Source of the DNA: Saururus chinensis
Taxonomy: Eukaryota; Streptophyta; Magnoliopsida; Piperales; Saururaceae
Direction of reading: 5' to 3'
Assembly (NCBI GenBank): GCA_035235625.1
Contig: CP141145.1
Span: 39,908,668 to 39,972,667 of the forward strand
Length of the DNA stretch: 64,000 nt
Shown: positions 22,396-37,987 of the stretch, one piece after another
Layout: every line of letters starts with the position of its first letter
How positions within the stretch are numbered: position 1 is the first letter of the stretch
Notes under the pieces: model-generated
Seen by the model: only the letters and a program-made list of their open reading frames with translations
Databases searched by the model: none
What the model was told of the DNA's origin: nothing
Program-made: the position numbers and the translations under genes

Positions 22396-23825
22396 TGATC
22401 GTTTATAATTAAACCCTTTGCAAGTGTACAAGATTATTGTACTAGGATAAGTATTTAAGGGTTGTCGAACCTCAAGGATGGATGGATTATCACTAAATCT
22501 AAAGAGGAATTTGCTGATTGAAAACTAAAACAAACTTAAACTTTAATTAAGTAAAGGAAAGAAATCAACTAGGTTAAAAAAACAAGAGATTAATATGATG
22601 GAAATTACTTAGGAAATTGAATCCACTATAGAACCATAACAATTCCTTAACTTTTAATCTAATTCTAATATGAATATGAACAAGTATTCTCAGCTACAAG
22701 CTAACATTACTTTAGAAATAATCATTAATTAAATTCTATGGCATGAACTATCTTCGACAATAGCATGAATCATCTACACTAAATTAGCTATAGGCATGAC
22801 CCGTCTAATCTTAGTATAACTCATCCAAGTCATTAATTATCTGAATATTAAAATTATTGTATGACCATCTCATCTAAATCACAAAAATTAGAATCGATAA
22901 AAATATCAAAACCACATCAATCTATCATCTACAAGACAATAAATCAACATAGATTTTAATAAATATTAAAAGCTCTTCCATTAAAAAGGAAATCTTTATC
23001 ATACAATTGTCGTCATTCACAATTGAGATCTAAATTAAAAAGAAAAGAAACTGAAACTTATTTATAGCTTCATCAACTCCTAAATAAAAGAAAAGTCTAG
23101 CCTTCCATTGTAGAAGAAAACACTTAAATCTCCATTAAAAGCTTTGAGTTCTTTTCCATCTTCTTTTTTCTTTTTCTCTTCAAAAAATCTACTGGAATCC
23201 TCTAATTTCAAGCCAAATATGTCTTTTTATAGGCATAAAATCCGTAGGAAGAAGTCCAATATGAAAAGGATTGAAATTGGCTAAAACTAGGAAACTGCAT
23301 GTTATGCCGTTCGAACGCCCTACATGCCCGTTCGAACACTTGAACAGAGTTTTGCTTCAAAATCACGTTATCCCGATCGAACTATAAGTGACCCCGTTCG
23401 AACAGCTACAATGTTTCTGCAATCTGGACAATTTTTTTGGACAGTCCATATTTTGTTCATTTAGTTTTTCTTCATGTCCATATTAATTTTTAACTTATTT
23501 ATAACTCCAAAAAGTTGTCCAAATCACTTTAAAGCATGTCAAGACTATTTTTAATTATTTCAAACATCGTCCAAGTACCTCGATAAGCGCACTTTACCTA
23601 TAAAATATAAAATATCATCCTTTAGATGTGTACAATATAATTAAAATCCCAACTTTGTTCAAATACATATCTAAACTACTAATAACTATAAATTATTAAT
23701 AATTAAACTAAAATACTAATTTTTATCTTAATCTAAATAAACTATAACTAATTCTTAAATAACCTAATCTATACTAGCAAATAAGGTAAAAAGACATAAA
23801 ATAGATATATATTTCATGCTCATCA
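22396..23825 (-). repeat. 5' LTR of the minus-strand gypsy element
   Basis: Partner of 14,063-15,480 (1,430 against 1,418 bp), ending CATCA on the plus strand. The palindromes read CGTTCGAACG here where the other LTR reads CGATCGATCG. Confidence 0.85.
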
Positions 23826-24189
23826 GTAGCCCATATGGACATATGCTCATAAAACCATATAATATACCTGGTAGACAATACAAAACAAACTGGTCAGTAG
23901 TTTAAGTATGACAATTTAGTCATGTTAGGTATAACATGCTTCGCGACAACATTGTGTTATCAATTACACGATAGCCCATTATCGTTTAACGTTATGTACA
24001 CGATATGGTACTCAGTCATCTTACCACGCACACAATATTTCTAAGTGTGTGTTATACCTCATTTTTTTGTCAACACGATAGACTTGATATCGTGTGAGCG
24101 ATACAAAGATATACATGTGTTTGTAGAAATATCATGTCATTGGAAGTACGAAAATAGAATTCATCGTGCTATCTATAATATGAGAGTTA
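23826..24189. other. Unassigned sequence
   Basis: AT-rich with repeated 'cacgata' words. No gene, transposon end or RNA recognised. Confidence 0.4.
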
Positions 24190-24914
24190 CCTGGAGCACA
24201 AATGAAGCCCCAACGAGAATTCTGGCCGTGGCGGAGCGCTCATCTTGTCCACTCATGATGTTCTAGTGGGCTGATGATATGCCTCTCATCAACATATCAT
24301 ACATGACCCCAGCCCAATTGTAGCTCCCCACGACTAACAAGTCATCTATGTAATCACACAAAGCTGGGGATATGACTTTGTTGCTCTCTGTGAATAACAC
24401 CAAGACCCCCATATGCACGATAGCCAATCGTGCTATGTCCTCATTTGACACAGTCCGTTTGTCGGCAGCCACTTCTTTCAACATTTCTTCAAGTTTTATC
24501 TTCCCCGACCGCTTCCCTTGGAAGAACTTCTTATAGAATTGCCCCTTGCCTTGGCAGCCTTCCCCTTGCTACTTTCCAATTTACATGAGTTCCCTTTTCC
24601 ACTCAAACATGTGATCATTGCCACTTCATCAATAGTAAGGGGTAGTCTTTTGCCCCTAATGTTGAAGACCTCCTATAAGTCGTCCCAACACTCACCAATG
24701 AGAACATCCAATAGCAGTTTGGAGATGATGATAGGCTCGCAATCATATACTAGTAGAACCCAGTCCCTACCAAGATGGCCTTGCATCCCAGACGTGAATC
24801 TACAAGGTTTTTTAATATACGGAGTCCAGCAGGGAAACTATTCATTTCCAGACCCGGTCTTCTCCCATAGATTCTCTTCTTCTTATCTTCTATTGCCTTC
24901 ACTAACTCCGCCAT
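24190..24914 (-). pseudogene. Broken DUF1985/Ulp1-transposon-like gene
   Basis: The minus strand opens at 24,914 with MAELVKAIEDKKRRE and is then broken by stops. It resumes as MLKEVAADKRTVSNEDIARL (24,484 onward), AIVHMGVLVLFTESNKVISP and ALCDYIDDLLVVGSYNWAGV, ending at 24,263. The last part resembles the region of plant DUF1985 proteins where a hydrophobic helix precedes 'VDDLDAFNSYPWG'-like wording. Those proteins are carried by Mutator-like Ulp1 transposons. The match is by eye and short. Some breaks might be introns, but several stops in all frames argue for a relic. Confidence 0.45.
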
Positions 24915-26068
24915 TTTCTATAATACTCTAACTTTACATCTGCAAAATTAGATAAATATATGTATATCAACAATGGGTCGTGACCATAATCAAAAGTAGT
25001 GTCGATTCACATTATCTAACTAACTTCCTTATATACAATAAGTATATATATCGTGTTATCGGATATACGATAAGAAGACAACTCATACACGATATCACAA
25101 CGGTTGAATATTGAGTTGTCAGCGTCTTATCAAAGACATGATATATGACTTATTGTATTTCTGAAAACATGATTTTCAGCTTCGCCTACCTACTTCATGT
25201 GTTCTAATACACGACAAACCAGAAAATCGTGCATACAAATATACAATGTAGATTTTGGGAAAGGCCTTACCACGAAACTGATCAAAGCCAGATTAACCCT
25301 TCGATCGGCCACTAATTTTCTCCAAAGTTCACTCCTTTACCAGGATCACGTCAAACAGAACCTTGCTTTGGTGCGTAAAGTTTGAAAATCACCTTGCAAA
25401 AACAAGACGAAACATAACTAACGCTGGAGTGTTTATCGAAATCTCCTTCTGGAAACAAAAAAAACCCTAATCTTCAAAAAATCAACTGGAGTTTTTCACA
25501 ATCGCTGGTGGGATGGGTCGAAAATATGCCCTCACACTGCGTGAACGCTACTCAATGCTCCAAATGACGAAATCGATGGTGAGATGGGTCAAAAATCGGA
25601 ATGGAGTCTTCTCACAGAGAAATCTCTGGAGTCTGAAGTTGTTTGCATGCAAATACGACTTTGTGAGGGTTTTACACGATATAAAACCCTAACTTCGGTC
25701 AAGGGTATTTTTATCCAAAATTTACCTTTACCTTATTTCGTGTTATTCCAAATTTGATGATATTTGTATTTAAAATCGAGGGAATATAAAATTTATCAAT
25801 CTTCAGCCAGTCAATATGGAAAAAACTCTCTTATAAATGAAGGGTTCTATCCATTCCTTATGCCGGGCTGATGTTAAGAGTGGCACATTAAAACCGCTTT
25901 CCCATGATGAGAGGGCCTCACCGTGCCCACGAGGAGGCAAAGCATGCGAGCCATTGTGCAACCTTGTTTATCTTCTTATTCTCAAGTGAGACTCTCCTCT
26001 TATCGTACAAGACTCACCTTTCTACGTGAAAATGAAAAATCGCCTTTCTAAGATAAATCAAAGATTTA
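24915..26068. other. Intergenic sequence upstream of the eIF4B region
   Basis: No supported gene. 25,500-25,690 has two similar blocks ('ggtgggatgggtcgaaaata' and 'ggtgagatgggtcaaaaatc') that could be the leader of the DUF1985-like transposon on the opposite strand. 25,690-25,740 ('gggtatttttatccaaaatt') looks like a Mutator-type terminal sequence, but no partner end was found. Confidence 0.35.
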
Positions 26069-26645
26069 GGGGTTGTTTGGGTACGAAATTAATTCGCTAG
26101 CAAATTGGAATTTTTTGGAATTAAGGGGTCGTTTGGGTGTTGAATTAATTCCGTAGTGAATTAATTTTGTGAATTAATTCTAAAAATTCACCGTCGAATA
26201 TGAATTACGTTTGGTAATAGAATTTGTTAGAATAAATTCGCATCAAACACAATTTTAAACTTTAAACTAATATATAACTCTCTCTCTCTTTCTCTTGAAC
26301 TCGGATATGCACATTCTTGGTACCATTACGCTTCTAAGTTTGAACTCTATCAAACAAGATCCCACAAGGGTAGGTAATTTTGAATTTTTAAAGTGGCCTA
26401 TATGACACGTTTCTTGAAGCTCAAATCAATATAAGATATAATCGTTAAAAAATAATAGAATATGTAATTTTTAAAACGGGGACTAAGAGACAAAATCAAC
26501 ACGAGGTGATTCAGTGATTCAGGCCAATTCAGGCCTGAATTAACTTCAGGGTTGAATTTTTAAACAAACAGGATTCTAATAATTTAAACCTAAATTGAGG
26601 CTGAATCAACTGAATCTTTCAAAAATTCAATGCACAAACATCCCC
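26069..26645. mobile_element. GGGG..CGTTTGGGT MITE, with a partial nested copy
   Basis: A full element runs from GGGGTCGTTTGGGTGTTGAA (26,125) to GCACAAACATCCCC (26,645), an imperfect terminal inverted repeat. A second left end (GGGGTTGTTTGGGTACGAAA) starts at 26,069. Internal blocks such as 'caggcctgaattaact', 'ccacaagggtaggtaatt' and 'gaactcggatatgcac' recur in reverse orientation in the 54,374-54,932 element, so this is one family. Non-coding. Confidence 0.75.
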
Positions 26646-27348
26646 TTAGAGCCTTATATTGGATCTTGGATTGTCAAGAGGCTCAGGTCATGGAGTTGTT
26701 GGGGAAAACATCTTTTTTTTTTTTTTAATAATAGCAGTGAGCTTTGTGGAGTTATTGCTATAACTTGTTGAGAACTTTTTAAGATGAAACTTATTCAAGT
26801 AAACTCCAACGTGCAAAAGTTCCATAACAAATGGAAGTGATGAAATATCTTTGGTTGATTAGATCTTAGAGGTGATTCCTTCGGCGTACTGGAACTTTTA
26901 CATATATATGGGCCATGAAGTGGGAGGATCTTAGAGTTATCCATGAAGTGCCTTGGGCTATGAACCCCTCAACATAATTTGAGGCCGTTCGCGGCCAGAT
27001 TGACGTCAAGCCCATCTCCGGAATGGCAGTTTCACGGTCGGTGAGCCACTGGGTAATGGGCTCATGGCTTGAACTTGGCCCCGCAAATCCAATCCAAAAA
27101 TGAAAAAAGAAAAAATGAAAAAGAGAAAATATACAGCGGAGATTGCTTCCGTTGGGCTCCTCCTCCTTCGTCCTCGGCCCCCTTCTTTACCCTCAACCAC
27201 GGCAGCAGAGGCTTCCTCAATCCCCCACCCCGACCGACCGCATTCCGTTCATGTTCCCGGAGCTCCGGCTCCCCTCTGGAGCCCCAGCTGCCTAATTGTA
27301 CTTTTCCTTCGATTCGTCTAGTCTTCGAGCCTCAGATCCCTCCGAGAA
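26646..27348 (+). promoter_or_regulatory. Putative eIF4B promoter and 5' leader
   Basis: Several TGGGCC/TGGGCT or reverse copies (about 26,910, 26,953, 27,009 and 27,056) resemble the site II motifs often found before plant translation genes. A perfect bZIP palindrome TGACGTCA is at 27,001-27,008. Composition shifts from AT-rich to GC-rich at about 26,980. No clear TATA box. Regulatory meaning is inferred. Confidence 0.45.
27001..27008. promoter_or_regulatory. TGACGTCA bZIP-type palindrome
   Basis: A perfect 8-bp palindrome of the CRE/C-box type 341 bp upstream of the eIF4B start codon. Plant bZIP factors of the TGA/HY5 group bind such sites; occupancy here is unknown. Confidence 0.45.
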
Positions 27349-30300
27349 ATGTCGAAAGCTTGGGGAGGAATCGGAGCCTGGGCCGCCGACGCTGAGCGGG
27401 CTGAGGCCGAGGAGCGGGAGCTCCAGGAGGCTGCTGAAGCTTCAGCCCCGGCCGAGTCCCAGAGCTTCCCCAGCCTCAAGGAAGCGGCCGCCGCCAAGCC
27501 CAAAAAGAAGAAGGCTATGACCCTCGCCGAGTTCACCGCCACTGCCAACACCTATGGAGGTGGTGGTTCGTCTCGGTATGAATCCTCCACACGCCCCACG
27601 CCTGACGAGATGCTCCGTCTCCCTACGGGCCCCAAGGAGCGCTCCGCGGATGAGATCGAGTATGGACGTCTTGGCGGAGGGTTTCGCTCCTACGGGCACT
27701 CTTCCGGCCCTCCCCCGCGCCGGCAGGATGATTCTGAGGGACACTGGGGCGGGGCTGGCCGCAGATCTTACGGCGGTGGGTTTGACGATGATCGCCGGGG
27801 AGCTCCGCCACCTAGGTCCTCGGATTACGATTTGCAGCCCTCCAGAGCCGACGAGGTGGACAATTGGGCTGCGGCGAAGAAGCCCGTCTCTATGGGGCCC
27901 TCGGATTCCTCCCGCTACGAGCGGGGCGACCGCTACTCCTCCCTAGGCGGCGGCGCTGGTGGTGGTTTTTCCCGGGCTGATGAGGTCGACAGCTGGGCCT
28001 CAGAAAAGAAACCCCTTCCAGCGAGATCCGGTTATGGTTCAGGATTTAGGGATTCTGGTGGCGAACCTCGTGAGAGGCCGAGGCTGGTTCTGGATAAGCC
28101 GCGAGGGGGTGGTGGTGCCTCGGCCGAGCCCGTGAAGAGTACTAGGCCGAGCCCATTTGGGGCCGCGCGGCCCAGGGAAGAGGTTCTGGCCGACAAAGGC
28201 TTGGATTGGAAGAAGCTCGATTCCGAAATTGAGACGAAGAAGACAACAAGCAGGCCTGCGAGTGCGCAGTCTAGTAGGCCGTCCAGCGCGCAGTCCATCC
28301 GGCCCGAGAGTCCGGGGGCAACAGGATCGGAGGGAGCTCAAAAGCCAAGGCCAAAAATCAATCCTTTCGGAGATGCAAAGCCCAGGGAGGTTCTACTGCA
28401 GGAACAAGGAATAGATTGGCGAAAGATGGACTTAGAGTTGGAACGTCGAGCTCTTGACAGGTTTTTTACTTTTTTCTTCGGTCCTTTTCTATTTTTCCAT
28501 CTTTTCTATCCTCCTCTTTTGTCCAAAATTGTTACTGATTTCGAGAAATGTAGAATTGAGTGTACTTGGTTGGAGTTAATGCGATTTTTTTGTTAACATT
28601 CTGCGAAGTTAATTCTGATTGGAAAGGAAATGCGAACTCGTTTTTCAACGATAGATTTCAAGGAGTTATATAGCGTGATCGGGTTGTATTTGAGAGTCAT
28701 TGATAAACTACATCCTTCTGATTTTAGGTTGTGTTATTTTATTCACGATATGCGTTTTAGGCAGTGTACTTGTAAACACAAGCGGTAAATGAACTGTATT
28801 TTCCGCAAATTTTGTTTTGAGTTACATTTTCGTTGCCATGCCATAGTTCTGACTATGTTGCTGATTCGTGTGGACCTTTGTTCTTAGAAAGCTTATATAA
28901 TATCTTCTTCCATTGGCATCTTCTGAGTTCTGAAGCTGCTCTGCTTTTTTCTTTTGACAGTTAACTATGTGTAGTACTAGACAAGTGATGAGTTTTTAAG
29001 GACGGATTTCCTTTTTGTCGCCTACCCTGATCTTTAAGTTATGATTTTTTCATGCTGGTTCTTTCATGATTGTGGTGCTGCAATCCAGTCACTACTGCTT
29101 GGCAATATTGTGTGTTTACTTCCATAAGTTGCAAGGGATCCGTTTCAAAGATTATGATCTTCGCATATCCGCAATTGAAAATTGCGCCACAATAATTTAT
29201 ATTTTGCTTCAGCACACATTAACTTGGGTGTTTACTGATAGATGCCAGGTGCTGTAAAAACCAATAGCCTGCCACTATGTTATGGCGCCTGCATTACAAC
29301 AATGGTGAAAAGATGCAAAATAAGAAATAAACTTGCTCCAAATGTTTTCATATTTTCATTTGTTGTATCCTGGTTGATTATACATCTATATGTTGTGCTT
29401 GCTGGGTATCTATGTGCTTGGTACTGATTATATTTGGGTTTTATGCTTTATTGGTATTGAAAATTTTCTTGCTATGTTACTGGTGTGGGTGCTTTTCTGA
29501 CTGTGTTATACTTTCTCTTTTTCATCTCCCTTTAAGTCTTTGGACTTTTGCATTTCTGACCCATGTCCAATAATGAGATAAATTTCGTTTTTGTTTCATT
29601 TTACATTATTGATTGGTGTCTGGGAATTTGATTGCACAAAGCAAGTGTAGTGTTTTGCTTGATGTCCAATTTTTAATGTAAATTGGCTGTTTAAGCTGAA
29701 TTGTACTGTAGTGTGTTGGATGATTTGTTTATCTATCTATTTTTCAGAATTTGGAAATCTTGGTCTAATTAATTGCCATATGTTGTTAGCAGTTCTTCTT
29801 ATAGCAAACCTTAAAACTATTATGGAATTGGTATTGAAGATTAGCCATTTCAGCTAATGGATCATATGCCTTATTTCTGTAAATGTTGGAAAACATGATT
29901 TACAATAAAAATGAAGAGGTGGAGAAATTGAAATTGTACAGACATGTAATACTGTTTGGAAGGAATAGCAATGTGGCGGAATTTCTTTTTTTCCTATTTC
30001 CCTGATTCACGAGCTTAACTTTCATTAAAGCTAAAAATATAGTTGGAGAAGAATCTGTGTGCATGCGCATAGTCCATAATGCTGTAACATATAAGAAACT
30101 GACTCGATGCAAGCGATGTATTAATTGAGTAAGATGGTTCATTTTGTCTAGGGTGCAATTTATTGGGATTCCTGTATGTTTTTAAACACAAGGAAAGAAA
30201 TAACTACACTTTTTTTGGTTTTCTGAATGTTTTGCTTAAGGAAAAGGAAACGTTAACAAAACTATGCTTGTAACTATAGTATATGTGAGGTTTGACAATC

Positions 30301-32707
30301 TGTTATGAAATGTGATAGGTGGAGATCATTCTTTTTGAAAGTTGTGCTCATTTTGACGTTTGATGCTTAATCATCCGAGTTTGTGATTTTCAGCCTCGAT
30401 TTGTAGGTCAAACTATTATGAGTTAAAAAATTGGAAATTTCCCAAACACTGTCCACCATCTTCACTCATATTTTTTCAAATATGTCAATATACCCGTGTT
30501 AACTCCTTGTTTACACACCCATCTGAACCTTGTGGGGCGAACTCACTATGCAGCATTTACCACCAGTTGTCTGAAATTTAATTCTTAAATGATTCATATC
30601 TAAGATCTGAAATTAATGGGGATCAACAGTTATTTAGATTTAAAGTTTTGCATTCTGTTTCTTTATGTATTTTATTCTGTTTTGGATTATAGGGTATTTC
30701 CATGTAAAGTCATTTCACCTTTAAAAAAATACATAATTACACCTTGACATAGTTGGCCACACTTGAATCATGCACATAGGCTACTATATTTGTTAACTTG
30801 CTCACATTCACGAGTGGGTTAATTGCTCAACTTGGTTGCTTCTAATTGTTTCCTTGTTTGTATCTACTATTCCTACTTGCCAAATGTCCCCTTAAGAAAC
30901 ATCTACTCGTAGGGAAAAGGAAAAAAATGAACATGGACATTTGGCAAGTGTAAAAGGATTTTACTTTGTAAGTGCCTATATTTAATTGACCTGTCTGATA
31001 TAGTTCCAAAGATTCTTTTGAGCCTGTTTGGAAGTATGTGGTAATTGTTAGTCTTATTTTTGTACTTTGGTTGGCCATGAACACCAGTACTTTTTGAATC
31101 TTATACACTGCTGTCAAGTGCTGTTGTCAGGGGTTGTCCAGTTTGGTTTTAGGGTTGATCTGATTTCTGGAATGTGTGTAACAAGATTGGGAAATAGGCA
31201 TCTATGATCAAGTTGCAATGCATAGTGGAAACTGCTGTTGCATAAGCATTAGTGAGTCTCGCCCAATTGGTGCATAATTGTACTTTACTGTCTAGAATGT
31301 TGGACTACTCTGTGAAGGGAAGTGTTAAGTTGGATGTGGTTTATGAAGTCGTACTGAGATGGTTACATGTGGATTGAGACAAATAAAAGTTTGGTTTGAA
31401 AGCTCGAGTGGAATGGGGTTTTGCTAGAAGCTAGTAACAGTAATACTATAGTTGGAAGGGTAGTTTGTGCGTTGCCTTTGAAGTTGCTTAAAAACAAAGA
31501 CATATCTAGCTGGTTATATTGAGGAGAGCTCGGACTTAAGACTTGTCGGGACTGCACAAATGGGAAGCTAGGATTTGTGCTTTGAGGCAGAAATAGATCA
31601 TTTTTTTTGTTAATTGGATCGCCTCTGTTATCTTAAGCCTGAAAGTACCAGTGCAAGGCTTGTGCAAGGCATCTTAAATATAAATTTGAATTATTACGTC
31701 CATTACAGACTCCAATTATTAATGCATCCATCACAGATTCTTTCTTCAGAGGAAAGTGCTATTATGGCGCTATTTAATTTGCTGGGTAGTACATTGCAGG
31801 TCTACAAATATCTAATTTTGCTTGATCATGAGAAAAAACTTGCGGTTGTTTGTCATTTATGGGTATATTTATTGAATTGCCAGAACATGGACCTTGTTCT
31901 GTGGGTCTTCTTTGTGGACTCGATTTGTGCTATTTGTGGGCATCTTGTATCTGGCACATTAGATTGTGCAAAAACTTGACAACCAGGCAGCTGTGGACAT
32001 GAGTGTTCTACACTCTTTTTTGCATATTGTTAGTTACGATATCTTCTAGCTGAACTCCAAAGTTTTACAGACCAGAGACGATGGATGAAAAATTGCTGAA
32101 AGAAAAGATAGACCATTTGAAAGAGCTTGCCAAAGACACTGATGTGACAGCTAATGGTGAATCTGCTAACGAAAAAACTGCTATACTTGAGGAGATTCAT
32201 ATCTTGGAGAGGGATTTGGAGGTGCTGAGTCGTGACCTGGATAGCAAAATGAGGTTTGGGCAACGTTCTGCTGATAGGCCTGGTTCTGGACGGGGAAGAG
32301 TTGGTGGATTTCCTGACAGGCCATCATCTCAATCGGGTAGATCAGAAGATGCAAGAAGCATAGAGTTTTCAGAGAGGCCTAGATCTCGTGGAACTGGAGA
32401 CATTTGGACTAGAGCTGCTGATGACAGGAGGATATATCAAGGTGGTCTCAGCAGTGGAAAGGAAGGGGGGTTTAGGGACAGCGGGGATTTTGACAGGTTT
32501 GTGTTCTTTCAGAATTTTATTTCAATTTATGATTGCTAAATTAAATTGTTTAAATTGCTGAGGCTAATATTCTTCAGCAAAGTAAAATATTCCATACTAC
32601 AGTCCTTGTCCTTTCCCTGCAAGTTGATTTTTTGCAGTCTTTAAGATAGCCCTAAAGAACAATCTTGCATTTGGTATTGTAGGTCTAGATCAAGGGAAAG
32701 ATGGTGA
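27349..32707 (+). CDS. Eukaryotic translation initiation factor 4B (eIF4B), plant type
   Basis: eIF4B is a cytosolic RNA-binding cofactor that stimulates eIF4A helicase during ribosome scanning. Exons are 27,349-28,460, 32,071-32,496 and 32,683-32,707; GT-AG borders and phases join to give 520 aa. The N-terminus MSKAWGGIGAW, then QSFPSLKEA, KKKKAMTLAEF and LPTGPKERS are plant eIF4B hallmarks. Gly/Arg-rich and RADEVDxWA repeats occupy about residues 110-225. Two copies of a PFG.A.PRE..L...G.DW+K.D motif lie near residues 266 and 337. A charged helical region follows (about 372-430, KEKIDHLKELAKD, then ILERDLEVL), and the tail is SRSRERW-stop. Exon 1 is GC-rich while intron 1 is 3.6 kb and AT-rich. 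The start was chosen as the first ATG matching the conserved N-terminus. Length and order are normal for the family. Confidence 0.95.
28461..32070 (+). other. Large first intron of eIF4B
   Basis: 3,610 bp, T-rich, bounded by GTTTTT and TTTTACAG. No recognised transposon, RNA gene or nested coding sequence; short open frames within it have no family features. This exceeds most plant introns in length. Confidence 0.8.
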
Positions 32708-34099
32708 AGCTGCGGTCCTTGGGTTTGCCTTTTTTGTCCTCTCACCGAACAGAATAATGCTTACTTTTGTTTTAGTCGAGTCTGGTTTTGCACTCACAGG
32801 CGGAGACTTGCATGTTACCGACTTGCTGCTCTGCTTAAATTAATTTGCTTTGCGGTGTAAATTTTCAATTTTTGCATTTTTCCCTTTCTCCGTTTCAAGA
32901 CAAAACAATGTTAGCCTGTCTGTACTTTTCTTACGCGTCCTCCCAAATTATTGGCATAGCATTGACTTATTTATAAATTGATTCAGAAATTTCTCCTAGT
33001 TAGATCTTCCAAATACGATAGTTACATGGAAAATGATATTTTTACATCAAAAGTACACATAAAAAACTCGTATGAGTTGTGATTGGTCTAGATAAGTGAA
33101 TCCATATGAACTTTCTAGAGGACTTATTTATAAAATTTAATTAAAATATTTAAGTTTTTTTGGGTGTGGTGTTTATTGGTAGTTGAGGAATGGAAGTGTT
33201 TTTAATGTTCTCCTTTCACATTACATTGAGCCCAACGGGAATGTATAAGAGCCTTCATCTATGCGATTGATAGTGTATATATTAATGTATGTTAGTATAG
33301 TTTCATTAGCTCTAATGTGTGTTAGCATCATGCACGTTGTTAATTTCAATTGTTGTTAATTTCAATTATTAAGGGTTCTCATATGTTCTAGGCTCATTGT
33401 CAGAGTACGAAGAACTCTTCCCACGAGCATGAAAAACTCTTCCCGTGGGAAGAGTTATGGCCATGGCTTTGATATGCAAGACTTGTCATCTAACACACTA
33501 AACGCTGGTTTAACACTAATATACAAGAAGATTTTACTCGCATTCGTATCATATGAAGTTATGTACTGGTGTACTAACTCAACAATATGTAGACATTTTA
33601 CCCTTAAAGTGGAATCGTTTTGCTTAAGATCAACCATATTCGGCCGGTTTATACACGGCTAAACGGGCATGTACGTCGCAGAGTCTGCGTTGCCAGCATA
33701 AATGGTCCCATCTGAGATCTCGGGCTTTTCTAATTTTTCCATGGGCAAATGCTTTCACACGAGTAGTTTCTACCTAGTTGGAGCAAATAGGAAGTAAAAT
33801 CTGATGAAACGCAACCTAATTGCCTCCACCTGGTCTGGTGAAGCATCTAGCATCAGTCAGATTGTCCGAATTATTTGTTTGCCGTGTTTCGGTGGCACCA
33901 TGGCCGACTTCTGTCTGCAATGACTCGAATAGGACAGGCCCAAAGGCCGGCCAATATCTTTGATATATCCACTACGTTACGATCAACTCATTCTCGTCGC
34001 CCATTCGTCTTCTTCCTTCTTTGTGATCTCAGCCAATCTACTCAAACAACGAAGCAAGTGAAGTTTTCCCTCCAATTTCCAAACTCTATCACGGCAACA
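32708..34099 (+). other. eIF4B 3' region and PRUNE-like gene upstream region
   Basis: The first 200-300 bp are T-rich and probably the eIF4B 3' untranslated region. The rest is intergenic, with a near-palindromic pair at about 33,410-33,455 ('gaactcttcccacgag' and 'aaactcttcccgtgggaagagtt'). Sequence just before 34,100 is C/T-rich, as expected for a leader. No other gene seen. Confidence 0.5.

Positions 34100-37987
<3,888 letters not shown>

Larger units (their letters stand above)
14063..23825 (-). mobile_element. Gag-protease-type Ty3/gypsy element, nested and interrupted
   Basis: Two direct LTRs (14,063-15,480 and 22,396-23,825) flank an internal region on the minus strand. It has a tRNA-Asp primer site at 22,372-22,389 and a polypurine tract at 15,481-15,494. 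The only coding relic is gag C-terminus plus aspartic protease (17,249-18,183). The LTRs appear roughly 10% diverged by eye and the flanking five bases (ctatg left, gtagc right) do not match. Either this is an old insertion or two relatives have recombined. Other LTR pieces (18,184-22,254) sit inside it. Confidence 0.65.

Noticed and set aside
23300..23345. GTTCGAAC motifs as Pol III B boxes or a tRNA relic
   Set aside because: B-box-like, but position 9 does not fit, no A box or acceptor stem is nearby, and the motif is part of a symmetric LTR dyad.
28461..32070. Several 60-120-codon frames in eIF4B intron 1
   Set aside because: No family resemblance or coding bias; they lie wholly inside a phase-consistent intron.
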